Positions 6,562 through 13,728 of a DNA stretch of 17,166 nt are shown here, piece by piece. The stretch comes from Nitrospirae bacterium GWC2_57_9. GTDB taxonomy: Bacteria > Nitrospirota > UBA9217. The DNA lies in assembly GCA_001805085.1 (NCBI GenBank), contig MHEA01000156.1:3931-21096 (forward strand), read 5' to 3'. How positions within the stretch are numbered: the first letter of the stretch is position 1; the number at the start of each line of letters is the position of its first letter. The notes beneath the pieces are model-generated. The model had not been told where the DNA came from and searched no databases. It saw only the letters and a list, made by a program, of their open reading frames with translations. A program made the translations under genes and the position numbers.

Positions 6562-7407
6562 ATGGCCTGGTTCAAGAAAGAACGACCGGAGAGCACCGCG
6601 CCCGAAGTTGCGGCCAAGAAGGTAAAGATCCCCGAGGGGCTCTGGGTCAAGTGCGATAACTGTAAAGAGATCATCTACCGCAAAGAGGTGGAGAAGAACT
6701 TCAAGGTCTGCCCGAAGTGCGACTACCATTTCCGGATCACGGCTTCGGAACGCCTCCCCTACCTGGTGGATGAGGGCAGTTTCATCGAAGTGGAGGACGG
6801 GCTGTCGCCCCGCGACTTTCTCGGCTTCAAGGACTACAAGGACAAGCTCAAGAGCAACCGGAAGAAGACGGGGCTCAAGGACGCGATCATCTCCGGCGAT
6901 GCCAGGATCGGCGGTAACCCCGTTTCGCTCGTGATCATGGACTTTAACTTCATGGGCGGAAGCATGGGATCGGTTGTCGGCGAGAAGATCGCCCGGGCAG
7001 TAGAGCGGGCCATCGAGAAGCAAATGCCCTTTGTCTCGGTGGCCTCTTCGGGCGGAGCCCGCATGCAGGAAGGCATCCTTTCACTGATGCAGATGGCAAA
7101 GACCTCGGCTGCCGTTGCGCGCCTGGGAGATGCCGGCCTTCCCTTCATCTCGGTGCTCACGGACCCGACCTTCGGCGGCGTGACGGCCAGTTTTGCAATG
7201 CTCGGCGATCTCATTGTCGCCGAACCGAAGTGCCTGATCGGCTTTGCCGGCCCCAGGGTGATCGAGCAGACCATCAAACAGCAGCTTCCTGCCGGTTTTC
7301 AGCGAGCGGAATTCCTGCTGGAGCACGGTATGATCGACATGATCATACCTCGCAAGGAAATGCGCAGCACGCTCGGCAGGATCCTGGATTTTTTTGCATC
7401 GGCATAA
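6562..7407 (+). CDS. accD: Acetyl-CoA carboxylase carboxyltransferase subunit beta
   Basis: AccD transfers the carboxyl group from carboxybiotin to acetyl-CoA together with AccA, giving malonyl-CoA for fatty acid synthesis. The protein has 281 residues (E. coli 304). The N-terminal zinc ribbon uses C31, C34, C50 and C53 (KCDNC...VCPKCDYHF). The crotonase-like core has the oxyanion loop VASSGGARMQEG and the GGVTASFAMLGD block. The C-terminal block is FAGPRVIEQTIKQQLP. The start is ATG 6562 with AGGAG five bases upstream. In many related genomes accD follows trpA and precedes folC. Here the cAMP module separates it from trpA, and a DUF2905 gene rather than folC comes next. Confidence 0.97.
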   Translation: MAWFKKERPESTAPEVAAKKVKIPEGLWVKCDNCKEIIYRKEVEKNFKVCPKCDYHFRITASERLPYLVDEGSFIEVEDGLSPRDFLGFKDYKDKLKSNRKKTGLKDAIISGDARIGGNPVSLVIMDFNFMGGSMGSVVGEKIARAVERAIEKQMPFVSVASSGGARMQEGILSLMQMAKTSAAVARLGDAGLPFISVLTDPTFGGVTASFAMLGDLIVAEPKCLIGFAGPRVIEQTIKQQLPAGFQRAEFLLEHGMIDMIIPRKEMRSTLGRILDFFASA

Positions 7408-7463
7408 TGAAATGCGCTCTTCCCCCGGCCTCCCCGGCTGTGCCGATCTACCCGCCGGCAACA

Positions 7464-7518
7464 GGATTGAGCGATTGCGTATTTCCCTTGCTCCGGCTGC
7501 GGTGTGATCGCTCAATCC
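7464..7518 (+). promoter_or_regulatory. 12-bp perfect inverted repeat between accD and the DUF2905 gene
   Basis: GGATTGAGCGAT at 7464-7475 is perfectly complementary to ATCGCTCAATCC at 7507-7518, with 31 bases between. No T-run follows, so it is not a standard intrinsic terminator. It ends 10 bases before the AGGAG site of the next gene, so a leader hairpin, an attenuator or a protein site are options. Confidence 0.55.
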
Positions 7519-7542
7519 CCTCGACCCTAGGAGAAACGCCTG

Positions 7543-7761
7543 ATGGCTGGATTTGCCAAAGCGATCATTGTTCTCGGCGTCGTACTCGTGCTCGCCGGGC
7601 TGATTCTGCTGTTCATCCAGAAATTGCCCTTCATCGGGAAACTGCCCGGGGACATCATCATCAAGAAGGACAACTTCACCTTTTATTTTCCCCTGGCCAC
7701 GAGCATCATCATCAGTATCATCGTGAGCCTGGTCCTGTACCTGATCAGCAAGTTTAAATAG
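7543..7761 (+). CDS. DUF2905 family small membrane protein
   Basis: This 72-residue protein has two hydrophobic helices (about 5-25 and 51-69) joined by the family's hallmark loop, LPFIGKLPGDIIIKKDN, then FYFPLATSI. This matches DUF2905, a widespread small inner-membrane family without known function. The start ATG follows AGGAG with suitable spacing. It is separated from accD by 135 bp containing a 12-bp inverted repeat. The following 223 bp, up to 7984, show no gene I can support. The family call is firm; the role is unknown. Confidence 0.9.
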   Translation: MAGFAKAIIVLGVVLVLAGLILLFIQKLPFIGKLPGDIIIKKDNFTFYFPLATSIIISIIVSLVLYLISKFK

Positions 7762-7984
7762 AAGCTCCGAAATTACGGCCACGCTGGGCACGATGCGGCT
7801 GACGGGCCAGATGCTGAACATGGCATCGTCATGGTCATCATCGCACTTCATGTCGGCAGCGCGAAGATAACCCCGGAGTACTTTCCGTTTTTCCTGAAGA
7901 CTGCACGCAGCGTTCATTATCTTTTCCGCCCTCTGCTTCGGAGGTATTTTCACGTCCCTGGCGAGGGGAAAGGTGAGGTGACCG

Positions 7985-8887
7985 GTGGACAGAAGACATT
8001 TCCTCAAGTTGGCGGCATTGGCCGGCGCAGGGCTGTCGGTCCCGGGCGGCATCGGGCAGCTTGCTGAGGCGGCCGAACAGGCCTCCCGGCCCGACCTGAC
8101 CGTGGTTCGCGGCGGATCACCCGACCAGCTCGCAAGGTCAGCGATCGAAGCCATGGGGGGTATCAGGAAGTTCATTTCCCGGGGGGATATCGTGGTGATC
8201 AAGCCGAACATCGGCTGGGACCGGACGCCGGAACAGGCCGGGAATACCAATCCCGAAGTGGTAGCAACCGTGGTGAAGCTTTGCTTCGAGGCAGGCGCGA
8301 AGAAAGTGAAGGTCTTCGACCGGCCGGTGAACGACCCGCGGAGGTGCTATGTCCAGAGCGGCATCGCTCCGGCGGTAAAGGCGCTGGGTGCCGAGGCGGA
8401 TTACATGGACGAACGGAAGTTCAAGGACATGGCGATCAACGGCCAGGCTCTCAAGTCCTGGCCCCTCTATACCGAGATCTTCGAGGCCGACAAGGTGATC
8501 AATATACCAATCGCCAAGCACCACGGCCTGGCCAAGCTGACGCTGTCGATGAAGAACTGGATGGGTGTGATGGGAGGCTCGCGCCGCCAGATTCACCAGA
8601 AGCTCGACGAGAGCCTGGTCGATCTTTCGATGAAGATCAAACCCACGCTCACGATCCTCGACGCCGTCCGGATACTGACCGCGAACGGGCCGCAGGGCGG
8701 GAGCCTGGCGGACGTAAAGAGGCTCGATACCCTTGTCGCCGGGTTCGACCCTGTGGCGATCGACTCCTACGGCGCGACCCTTTTCGGGATGAAAGGGAGC
8801 GACCTGGGGTACGTAGCGCTCGGGCACCGGCTGGGCCTGGGGCAGATGGACCTGAGCAGGCTGGTCATCAGGAAGATCTCGGTCTGA
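7985..8887 (+). CDS. Tat-exported DUF362 protein
   Basis: The protein has 300 residues from a GTG start preceded by a GAGGTG site. Its N-terminus MDRRHFLKLAALAGAG is a twin-arginine signal, with likely cleavage near AEA at about residue 30, so it is exported folded. The body is a DUF362 domain: GDIVVIKPNIGWDR, a Rossmann-like half with GAKKVKVFDRPVND, AKHHGLAKLTLSMKNWMGVMG, and a final FDPVAIDSYGATLFGM block. It lacks the ferredoxin cysteines that some DUF362 proteins carry. It lies 19 bp upstream of a dehalogenase-like gene and is followed by a polyferredoxin, which suggests the missing iron-sulfur function is supplied in trans. The chemistry of DUF362 is not established. Confidence 0.92.
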   Translation: MDRRHFLKLAALAGAGLSVPGGIGQLAEAAEQASRPDLTVVRGGSPDQLARSAIEAMGGIRKFISRGDIVVIKPNIGWDRTPEQAGNTNPEVVATVVKLCFEAGAKKVKVFDRPVNDPRRCYVQSGIAPAVKALGAEADYMDERKFKDMAINGQALKSWPLYTEIFEADKVINIPIAKHHGLAKLTLSMKNWMGVMGGSRRQIHQKLDESLVDLSMKIKPTLTILDAVRILTANGPQGGSLADVKRLDTLVAGFDPVAIDSYGATLFGMKGSDLGYVALGHRLGLGQMDLSRLVIRKISV

Positions 8888-8906
8888 GAGGCAAGACTGA
8901 CCTACT

Positions 8907-9839
8907 ATGATCCTTCGTACTCCCGAGGAGCGGTTCAGGGACCTTCCCGGCTATTCCTTTGCTCCGCATTACGCGGATATCAACGGACTGCGCGTTCATT
9001 ATGTCGATGAGGGGCAGGGGCAGGTGATCCTCTGCCTCCACGGCGTGCTTGAGTGGTCCTATACCTATCGCAAGGTAATTCCGGTCCTGGCCCGGCGTTC
9101 CCGCGTCATTGCCATGGATTTCATCGGGTTCGGACGGTCCGACAAGTTCGCCGAGCGGAAGAAGCATTCCTTTCAGACGCATTTCAGCATCTTGTCCCGG
9201 TTCATCGACGCACTGGCATTGTCCCGGATAACGCTGGTGGCCAGCGACTGGGGAGCCGTGGTCGGGCTCTCTCTGGCTACGGAACGGCCGGACCTGTTCA
9301 GCCGCCTGGTAATCATGAATACCACGCTGCCGACGGGGGAAAGCTCGCTGAACTTAACGTTCATGCTCTGGCGGCAGTTCGTCGAACTTGCTCCGGATCT
9401 GCCGATCGGCAGGGTCATCCGGATGGGCATGGCGCATGGCTACCGCATGTCCCCGAGAGAGATCGCGGGGTACGAGGCGCCCTTCCCGGATGCCAGGTAC
9501 AAGGCAGGGGCCGTGGAGCTTCCGCTGTCCCTCCCGGTCAGGAGGAATGACCCCGGCGCAGCGGAGATCCGGAAGACACGGGACGCTCTTTCCCAATGGA
9601 GCAAGCCGGCACTGGTGATGTTCTCTGACGAGGACCCGTTGTTCTCGAAGCAGTACCGGTTTTTTCGAAGCCTGATCCCTACGGCGCAGGATCAACCGGA
9701 GACGGTCATCCGCAATGCCGGTCACTTCCTGCAGGAAGAGAAGGGCGAGGAGATCGCCCTCCATATCCTGGATTTTATCGACAGAACGCCGCTCGACACG
9801 CATTATAACGGCTCGAACGTCCGGCCACGAGGGGCTTGA
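8907..9839 (+). CDS. Alpha/beta hydrolase, haloalkane dehalogenase subfamily I-like
   Basis: This 310-residue protein aligns by eye with HLD-I dehalogenases. It starts RTPEERFRDLPGYSF, then has HGVLEWSYTYRKV, DFIGFGRSDK, VASDWG with a predicted nucleophile D114 and halide-contacting W115, NTTLPTG, a cap with W155, APFPDARYKAGA, a likely acid D243 (SDEDPLF) and catalytic H273 (NAGHFLQEE). It therefore has an Asp nucleophile rather than the Ser of esterases, in keeping with carbon-halogen hydrolysis. One deviation is clear: the DhlA-type HGEP motif is HGVL here, so the glutamate next to the oxyanion hole is replaced by V47. No signal peptide is present. It is tightly packed between the DUF362 gene and the polyferredoxin (2-bp gap). 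Substrate is unknown. Confidence 0.85.
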   Translation: MILRTPEERFRDLPGYSFAPHYADINGLRVHYVDEGQGQVILCLHGVLEWSYTYRKVIPVLARRSRVIAMDFIGFGRSDKFAERKKHSFQTHFSILSRFIDALALSRITLVASDWGAVVGLSLATERPDLFSRLVIMNTTLPTGESSLNLTFMLWRQFVELAPDLPIGRVIRMGMAHGYRMSPREIAGYEAPFPDARYKAGAVELPLSLPVRRNDPGAAEIRKTRDALSQWSKPALVMFSDEDPLFSKQYRFFRSLIPTAQDQPETVIRNAGHFLQEEKGEEIALHILDFIDRTPLDTHYNGSNVRPRGA

Positions 9840-9841
9840 TT

Positions 9842-11431
9842 ATGAAGAACGCGATCCGTTTTTTTAAAGTGCAAAATGTGCGACGGGCCGTTCAGGCGGC
9901 CTTCCTGCTCCTCTTTCTGTTCCTGTTCATCCAGACCGAATCCAAGGGAAGCGATGAACTTGGCTACCCGGTGCGGCTGTTCCTCGATTTCGATCCCCTG
10001 ATCCTGGTGACGACGCTCCTGTCCGCCCATGCTGTTGCGAAGGCATTTGCCCTGTCCCTGGTCACTATCATGATCACCGTTGTGCTGGGCAGGGTTTTCT
10101 GCGGGTGGGTCTGCCCCCTGGGCACCTTGAACAACCTTGTCGGCTCCATCAGGCCCAGACGTCCGGCGGTGACCTATGCCCCCTGGTACCGAGTAAAATA
10201 TTACCTCCTGATCGGGACCCTTGCCTCGGCCTTGTTCTCGCTCCAGCCCGCCGGCATCATGGACCCCCTCTCCCTGCTCATCCGTTCCTTCTCGGTCAGC
10301 GTCTACCCGCTGTTCAACTATACTGTCCGGTCCGTTTTTGACACGATCTTCCGGATCGATCCGCTCGGACTGGCCTCCCTGACCGAACCCGTTTACTCGG
10401 TGCTCAAGAAAACCGTGCTCTCCTTCGAGCAGGCATCCTACCGGCAGGGCGTATTTATCGGGATGGTCTTCTTCACGGTCCTCGGTCTGAACCTGGTAGA
10501 GAAACGCTTCTGGTGCAAGTACCTCTGTCCGCTCGGCGCGTTCCTCGGCCTGCTCTCGCGCCGTTCGCTGCTGAAGCGCACCGTGAGTGAAGGGTGCACC
10601 TCCTGCGGCGCCTGTGCCGCTGTCTGCCAGGGGAATGCGTCTCCTGAAGCAAAGGAGCGCTGGCGGGACGCGGAATGCATGGTCTGCAGGAACTGCGACG
10701 ACATCTGTCCCCAGAATGCGGTCAGCTTCGGCTTCAGTCCCCGGCGCAAGGCCGCGGGCCTCGACCTGGGCAGAAGGCGCGTGATCGGGTCAGCCCTGTC
10801 CGGCATCGCGGCAGTACCGCTGCTGCGGGCGGTCCCGCTCGTGAAGACCGGGGCGCAAGACCCGCTTCTCCTTCGGCCGCCGGGGTCTCTCGAGGAAAAG
10901 GAGTTCCTCAAGCGGTGCGTCAGGTGCGGAGAATGCATGAAGGTCTGCACCACCAACGGCCTTCAGCCCACGCTGCTGGAAGCGGGCGTGGAAGGGATAT
11001 GGTCTCCCCTGCTGGTTCCCAGGATCGGGTACTGCGAATACCGGTGCACCCTCTGCGGCCAGGTATGCCCGACGGGCGCGATCAAAAAGCTGAAGCTCGA
11101 GGAAAAAATAAAGGTCCGGATCGGGCTTGCGATGATCGACAAGGGAAGGTGCCTGCCCTGGGCTCACGCACGGCCCTGCATCGTCTGCGAAGAGGTCTGC
11201 CCCACCTCGAAGAAGGCCATCTGGTTCGAGAGCGCGAAAGTGCGTGACCGGCAGGGGAAGCCCCTGATGGTGAAACAGCCATATGTAGACCTGGAGCTCT
11301 GCATCGGGTGCGGGATCTGTGAAGCCAAGTGCCCGGTGCTCGGAAGACCCGCTATCTCCGTGACCAGCGTGGGTGAAAGCAGGTCCCGGGAGAACCAGCT
11401 CCTGATCCCCGGCACGGAAGCCGGGTATTAA
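9842..11431 (+). CDS. NapH-NapG-like fused membrane polyferredoxin
   Basis: This 529-residue protein joins two modules. The N-terminal half (about 1-300) is NapH-like: several membrane helices, two cytoplasmic-loop motifs GWVCPLG (C87/C91) and WCKYLCPLG (C225/C229), then two 4Fe-4S sets (C252/255/258/262 and C279/282/285/289). The C-terminal half (about 350-510) resembles MauM/NapG ferredoxins with four more cysteine sets (C359-C369, C398-C409, C437-C453, C487-C497). Between them, at about 310-332, lies GRRRVIGSALSGIAAVPLL, a twin-arginine and hydrophobic stretch like the Tat signal of a separate NapG. The likely role is electron transfer from the quinone pool to an extracytoplasmic partner. 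ATG 9842 is preferred for its GAGGGG site; a TTG at 9836 is less likely. Its DUF362 and hydrolase neighbours may be that partner (inference). Confidence 0.88.
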   Translation: MKNAIRFFKVQNVRRAVQAAFLLLFLFLFIQTESKGSDELGYPVRLFLDFDPLILVTTLLSAHAVAKAFALSLVTIMITVVLGRVFCGWVCPLGTLNNLVGSIRPRRPAVTYAPWYRVKYYLLIGTLASALFSLQPAGIMDPLSLLIRSFSVSVYPLFNYTVRSVFDTIFRIDPLGLASLTEPVYSVLKKTVLSFEQASYRQGVFIGMVFFTVLGLNLVEKRFWCKYLCPLGAFLGLLSRRSLLKRTVSEGCTSCGACAAVCQGNASPEAKERWRDAECMVCRNCDDICPQNAVSFGFSPRRKAAGLDLGRRRVIGSALSGIAAVPLLRAVPLVKTGAQDPLLLRPPGSLEEKEFLKRCVRCGECMKVCTTNGLQPTLLEAGVEGIWSPLLVPRIGYCEYRCTLCGQVCPTGAIKKLKLEEKIKVRIGLAMIDKGRCLPWAHARPCIVCEEVCPTSKKAIWFESAKVRDRQGKPLMVKQPYVDLELCIGCGICEAKCPVLGRPAISVTSVGESRSRENQLLIPGTEAGY

Positions 11432-11512
11432 ACATGCGGATAGCGGTCCCGAAGGTGAAGTGAACGGAGCTTGATAAAACGAGCAGTCCCTATCGTCGTC
11501 TGCAGGAGGCCC

Positions 11513-12325
11513 ATGTCCACCAAGAAGATATATATTCTTTCCGATGCTACCGGCCAGAGCGCACTCCATGTGCTGCGGGCGGCAATCGTTCAATTCAACC
11601 ATGCCGACACGCGGACGACGCTTTTCCACGATATCAACACGAGGGCCGCGCTCAAGAAGGCACTGGACCGCGCACGGTCCAACAACGCACTCATTGCCTT
11701 CACCTTCGTGCGGAAGGAGATGCGGGATTATGCCAACGATTACTGCGCCAGGAACGGTATCTTTCATCACGACATCCTGGGGCCCCTTATCACGGACCTG
11801 GCGGCCTACATGGAACTGGAGCCGCTTGAAACGCCAAGCCTTCTCCGGAAGGTGGATGAGCGCTATTTCAAGCGGATCGAGGCTATCGAATACACGCTCG
11901 GCCATGATGATGGCCGGGGCGCTGAACGCCTAAAGGAGGCGGACATCGTGATCGTGGGACTGTCCCGTACATCCAAGACGCCGACCTCGTTCTACCTTGC
12001 CCAGGAAGGGTACAAAGTGGCGAATGTTCCCATCGTGCCCGGCATTCCTCTGCCTGAGGAGCTGTCGGAAATCGATCAGCGGAAGATCGTCTGTTTGAAC
12101 ATCGACCCCGAGTTCCTGCAGAAGATCAGGACCGTAAGACAAAAGCATTCTCATTTAAGCTCGGGCTACAGCGATCTCAAAAAGATCGTGGCGGAGGTCG
12201 AGTATGTCTGGGACCTGATGAGAAAGCACCGCACCTGGAAGGTTGTGGATACCACGAACAAATCCGTCGAGGAAACAGCTTGGGAGATCATCCATCATGT
12301 CGTCGGCGACGAGCGAGTGGAATAA
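11513..12325 (+). CDS. ppsR: Pyruvate-phosphate dikinase / PEP synthase regulatory protein (kinase-phosphorylase)
   Basis: This 270-residue protein is of the DUF299 family, a bifunctional ADP-dependent kinase and phosphate-dependent phosphorylase that switches PEP synthase or pyruvate-phosphate dikinase off and on at a threonine. The N-terminus KKIYILSDATGQSA and the phosphate-binding loop GLSRTSKTPTS (149-159) are diagnostic, as is HHDILGPL early in the chain. The start at ATG 11513 follows an AGGAGG site; the earlier TTG-initiated reading has no such signal. It sits about 80 bp after the polyferredoxin and may be read through from it. Whether the target is PPDK or PEP synthase cannot be told here, since neither gene is in the window. 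Confidence 0.95.
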   Translation: MSTKKIYILSDATGQSALHVLRAAIVQFNHADTRTTLFHDINTRAALKKALDRARSNNALIAFTFVRKEMRDYANDYCARNGIFHHDILGPLITDLAAYMELEPLETPSLLRKVDERYFKRIEAIEYTLGHDDGRGAERLKEADIVIVGLSRTSKTPTSFYLAQEGYKVANVPIVPGIPLPEELSEIDQRKIVCLNIDPEFLQKIRTVRQKHSHLSSGYSDLKKIVAEVEYVWDLMRKHRTWKVVDTTNKSVEETAWEIIHHVVGDERVE

Positions 12326-12401
12326 TGCGACCGGCCAGCGGGGCCCTTCCTCAACTGTCCAGATCGTTGCGGAAATAAACACTAAAGTTTTCTTTATTTT
12401 C

Positions 12402-12430
12402 TTGACGCTCATCGCTGAAAGATTTATATT
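12402..12430 (+). promoter_or_regulatory. Sigma70-type promoter of the carboxypeptidase gene
   Basis: TTGACG (12402-12407) and TATATT (12425-12430) are separated by exactly 17 bases in an AT-rich stretch that follows ppsR. Transcription would begin near 12437, giving a leader of about 47 bases. This is the best promoter in the window and separates the carboxypeptidase from the ppsR unit. Confidence 0.8.
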
Positions 12431-12483
12431 GTTGACCAAAAAGCAGCTAGGTACAAAGTTGGTTTCGCTTCTCCTCTTTGGTC

Positions 12484-13395
12484 ATGACCAGAACTAAAAA
12501 CGGCTTGGGCCTGACATACTTCTCCGCCATCATCGCGATCATGCTCTTCATCACGGCAACCGGAGCAGCCGCTTTTTCCCAAAAAAAGATACCTGCCGAG
12601 GCGGCCGTCATTATGGATTCCTCCGGAGCGGTCCTGTTCGGAAAGTTTCCCAATGCAAAGCTTGCCCCGGCAAGTACGGTCAAACTCGTTACCGCCATGG
12701 TCGTTCTCGACCGGATGGATCCTGCTTTCAATGTCAAAATAAGCCGGAACGCCGGCAAGGTGCGTACGATCCAGCCGAAGATCCATTTCGATGAGGAAAT
12801 GACGATATCGGATCTCCTTCACCTTGCCTTGATGAAATCCATAAACTCTGCTGCCGTTTCCCTTGCCGAAAGCACGGCCGGTTCCGAAGAGGAGTTCGTA
12901 CGCCTGATGAACCGGAAGGCCAGGCAAATCGGCGCGTTGAATACGCTTTTTGCGAACTCTTCCGGACTGCCGAAGCGAACGCAGTACACCACCGCCAGCG
13001 ATCTGGCGCTGATCATGAAGAGTGCGCTCGACTATCCTCTGATCAAGGAGATCCTGGGCAAGAAGGAATACGTGGTGAGGACGGCGCAAGGACGGGAGAT
13101 ATTCCTCGAGAATTCGAACGATCTCCTGTGGCAGTCGGACTTTATGATCGGCGGTAAAACGGGCTATACCGGGAATGCGCGGCATTGCTTCGTATGTGCG
13201 ATCAACACCGATAAGGGCCCTTTCTTTACCGCGGTCCTCGGCGCCCGGTCCCGCAGCAACCTCTGGAGAAGCACGCTGATGCTTGCGGAGATCGGCGCGA
13301 ACCCCGAATTGTCCGCGTTCATTGAAAAACCCCGGGTCAGGCGTGTTGCTCACAAAACAATCAGGCCGAAGCCTGCCCTTGTTACGTCCCATTGA
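12484..13395 (+). CDS. Serine-type D-Ala-D-Ala carboxypeptidase (peptidase S11)
   Basis: This low-molecular-mass penicillin-binding protein trims the terminal D-alanine from peptidoglycan stem peptides in the periplasm. The three active-site motifs are present: S64-T-V-K67, S119-I-N121 and K225-T-G. A hydrophobic N-terminus (about 10-32) ending in AAAFS fits a signal peptide. At 303 residues it holds only the catalytic domain and a short tail, without the extra beta domain and amphipathic anchor of E. coli DacA (about 400), so it may be a soluble minimal form. ATG 12484 has no clear Shine-Dalgarno sequence; TTG 12478 is the alternative and a stop at 12448 limits extension. A promoter lies just upstream. 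Confidence 0.93.
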   Translation: MTRTKNGLGLTYFSAIIAIMLFITATGAAAFSQKKIPAEAAVIMDSSGAVLFGKFPNAKLAPASTVKLVTAMVVLDRMDPAFNVKISRNAGKVRTIQPKIHFDEEMTISDLLHLALMKSINSAAVSLAESTAGSEEEFVRLMNRKARQIGALNTLFANSSGLPKRTQYTTASDLALIMKSALDYPLIKEILGKKEYVVRTAQGREIFLENSNDLLWQSDFMIGGKTGYTGNARHCFVCAINTDKGPFFTAVLGARSRSNLWRSTLMLAEIGANPELSAFIEKPRVRRVAHKTIRPKPALVTSH

Positions 13396-13728
13396 TCCTT
13401 CAAACCCGGGTCCAGTCCTCTATCCTTTTATTCCTTCCCTCGTTCATTTTGCCTCAAGCTCCATTGTATGAAAATGTATTCAAACATGGTACTATACCGG
13501 TGGCTTTTTTACGGCTTTGCATGCCGGAATCGGATTGTCTATGAATCTGTTGTGACCGCATCCCCGCAGCTTACTCAGGGGTCAGCTGACGAATAGGATT
13601 ATGTCCTGCACCCAGCGCTTACGAGCGCTGGGTGCGGCGAGAATAGGGCCTGGAGAATCCAAATTCCCTGCAGAGGCCTGTAGCGTTCATTATGCTGCAG
13701 GAGCTTCAATAACCAGAGGTAATCACAG
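13396..13728 (+). other. Structured non-coding leader region before the VKOR gene
   Basis: No coding sequence is convincing here. The region holds a 10-bp perfect palindrome GTCAGCTGAC (13581-13590), a long hairpin at 13608-13635 and an inverted repeat CCTGCAG/CTGCAGG (13667-13673 and 13695-13701). The first 150 bases are pyrimidine- and AT-rich and may hold promoter elements, but no -35/-10 pair stands out. The density of hairpins suggests a structured leader RNA for the downstream gene. I could not match it to a known riboswitch class. Confidence 0.45.
13608..13635 (+). promoter_or_regulatory. Perfect 12-bp hairpin with TACG loop
   Basis: GCACCCAGCGCT (13608-13619) and AGCGCTGGGTGC (13624-13635) are exact complements around a TACG loop. 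No T-run follows, so it is not an ordinary intrinsic terminator for the carboxypeptidase. It lies about 95 bases upstream of the VKOR start codon. Confidence 0.7.

Noticed and set aside
7081..8250. Open frame of 389 codons on the minus strand across accD, DUF2905 and DUF362
   Set aside because: It is antisense to three genes with clear family motifs. The part between 7762 and 7984 reads smoothly for about 70 residues, but I recognise nothing in it.
10790..11905. Open frame of 371 codons on the minus strand opposite the polyferredoxin and ppsR
   Set aside because: The plus-strand proteins have six cysteine clusters and a P-loop; the antisense product shows no domain.
13608..13635. Intrinsic terminator of the carboxypeptidase gene
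   Set aside because: The stem is excellent but is followed by GGCGAGAATAGGG rather than a T-run, and it lies more than 200 bases after the stop codon.
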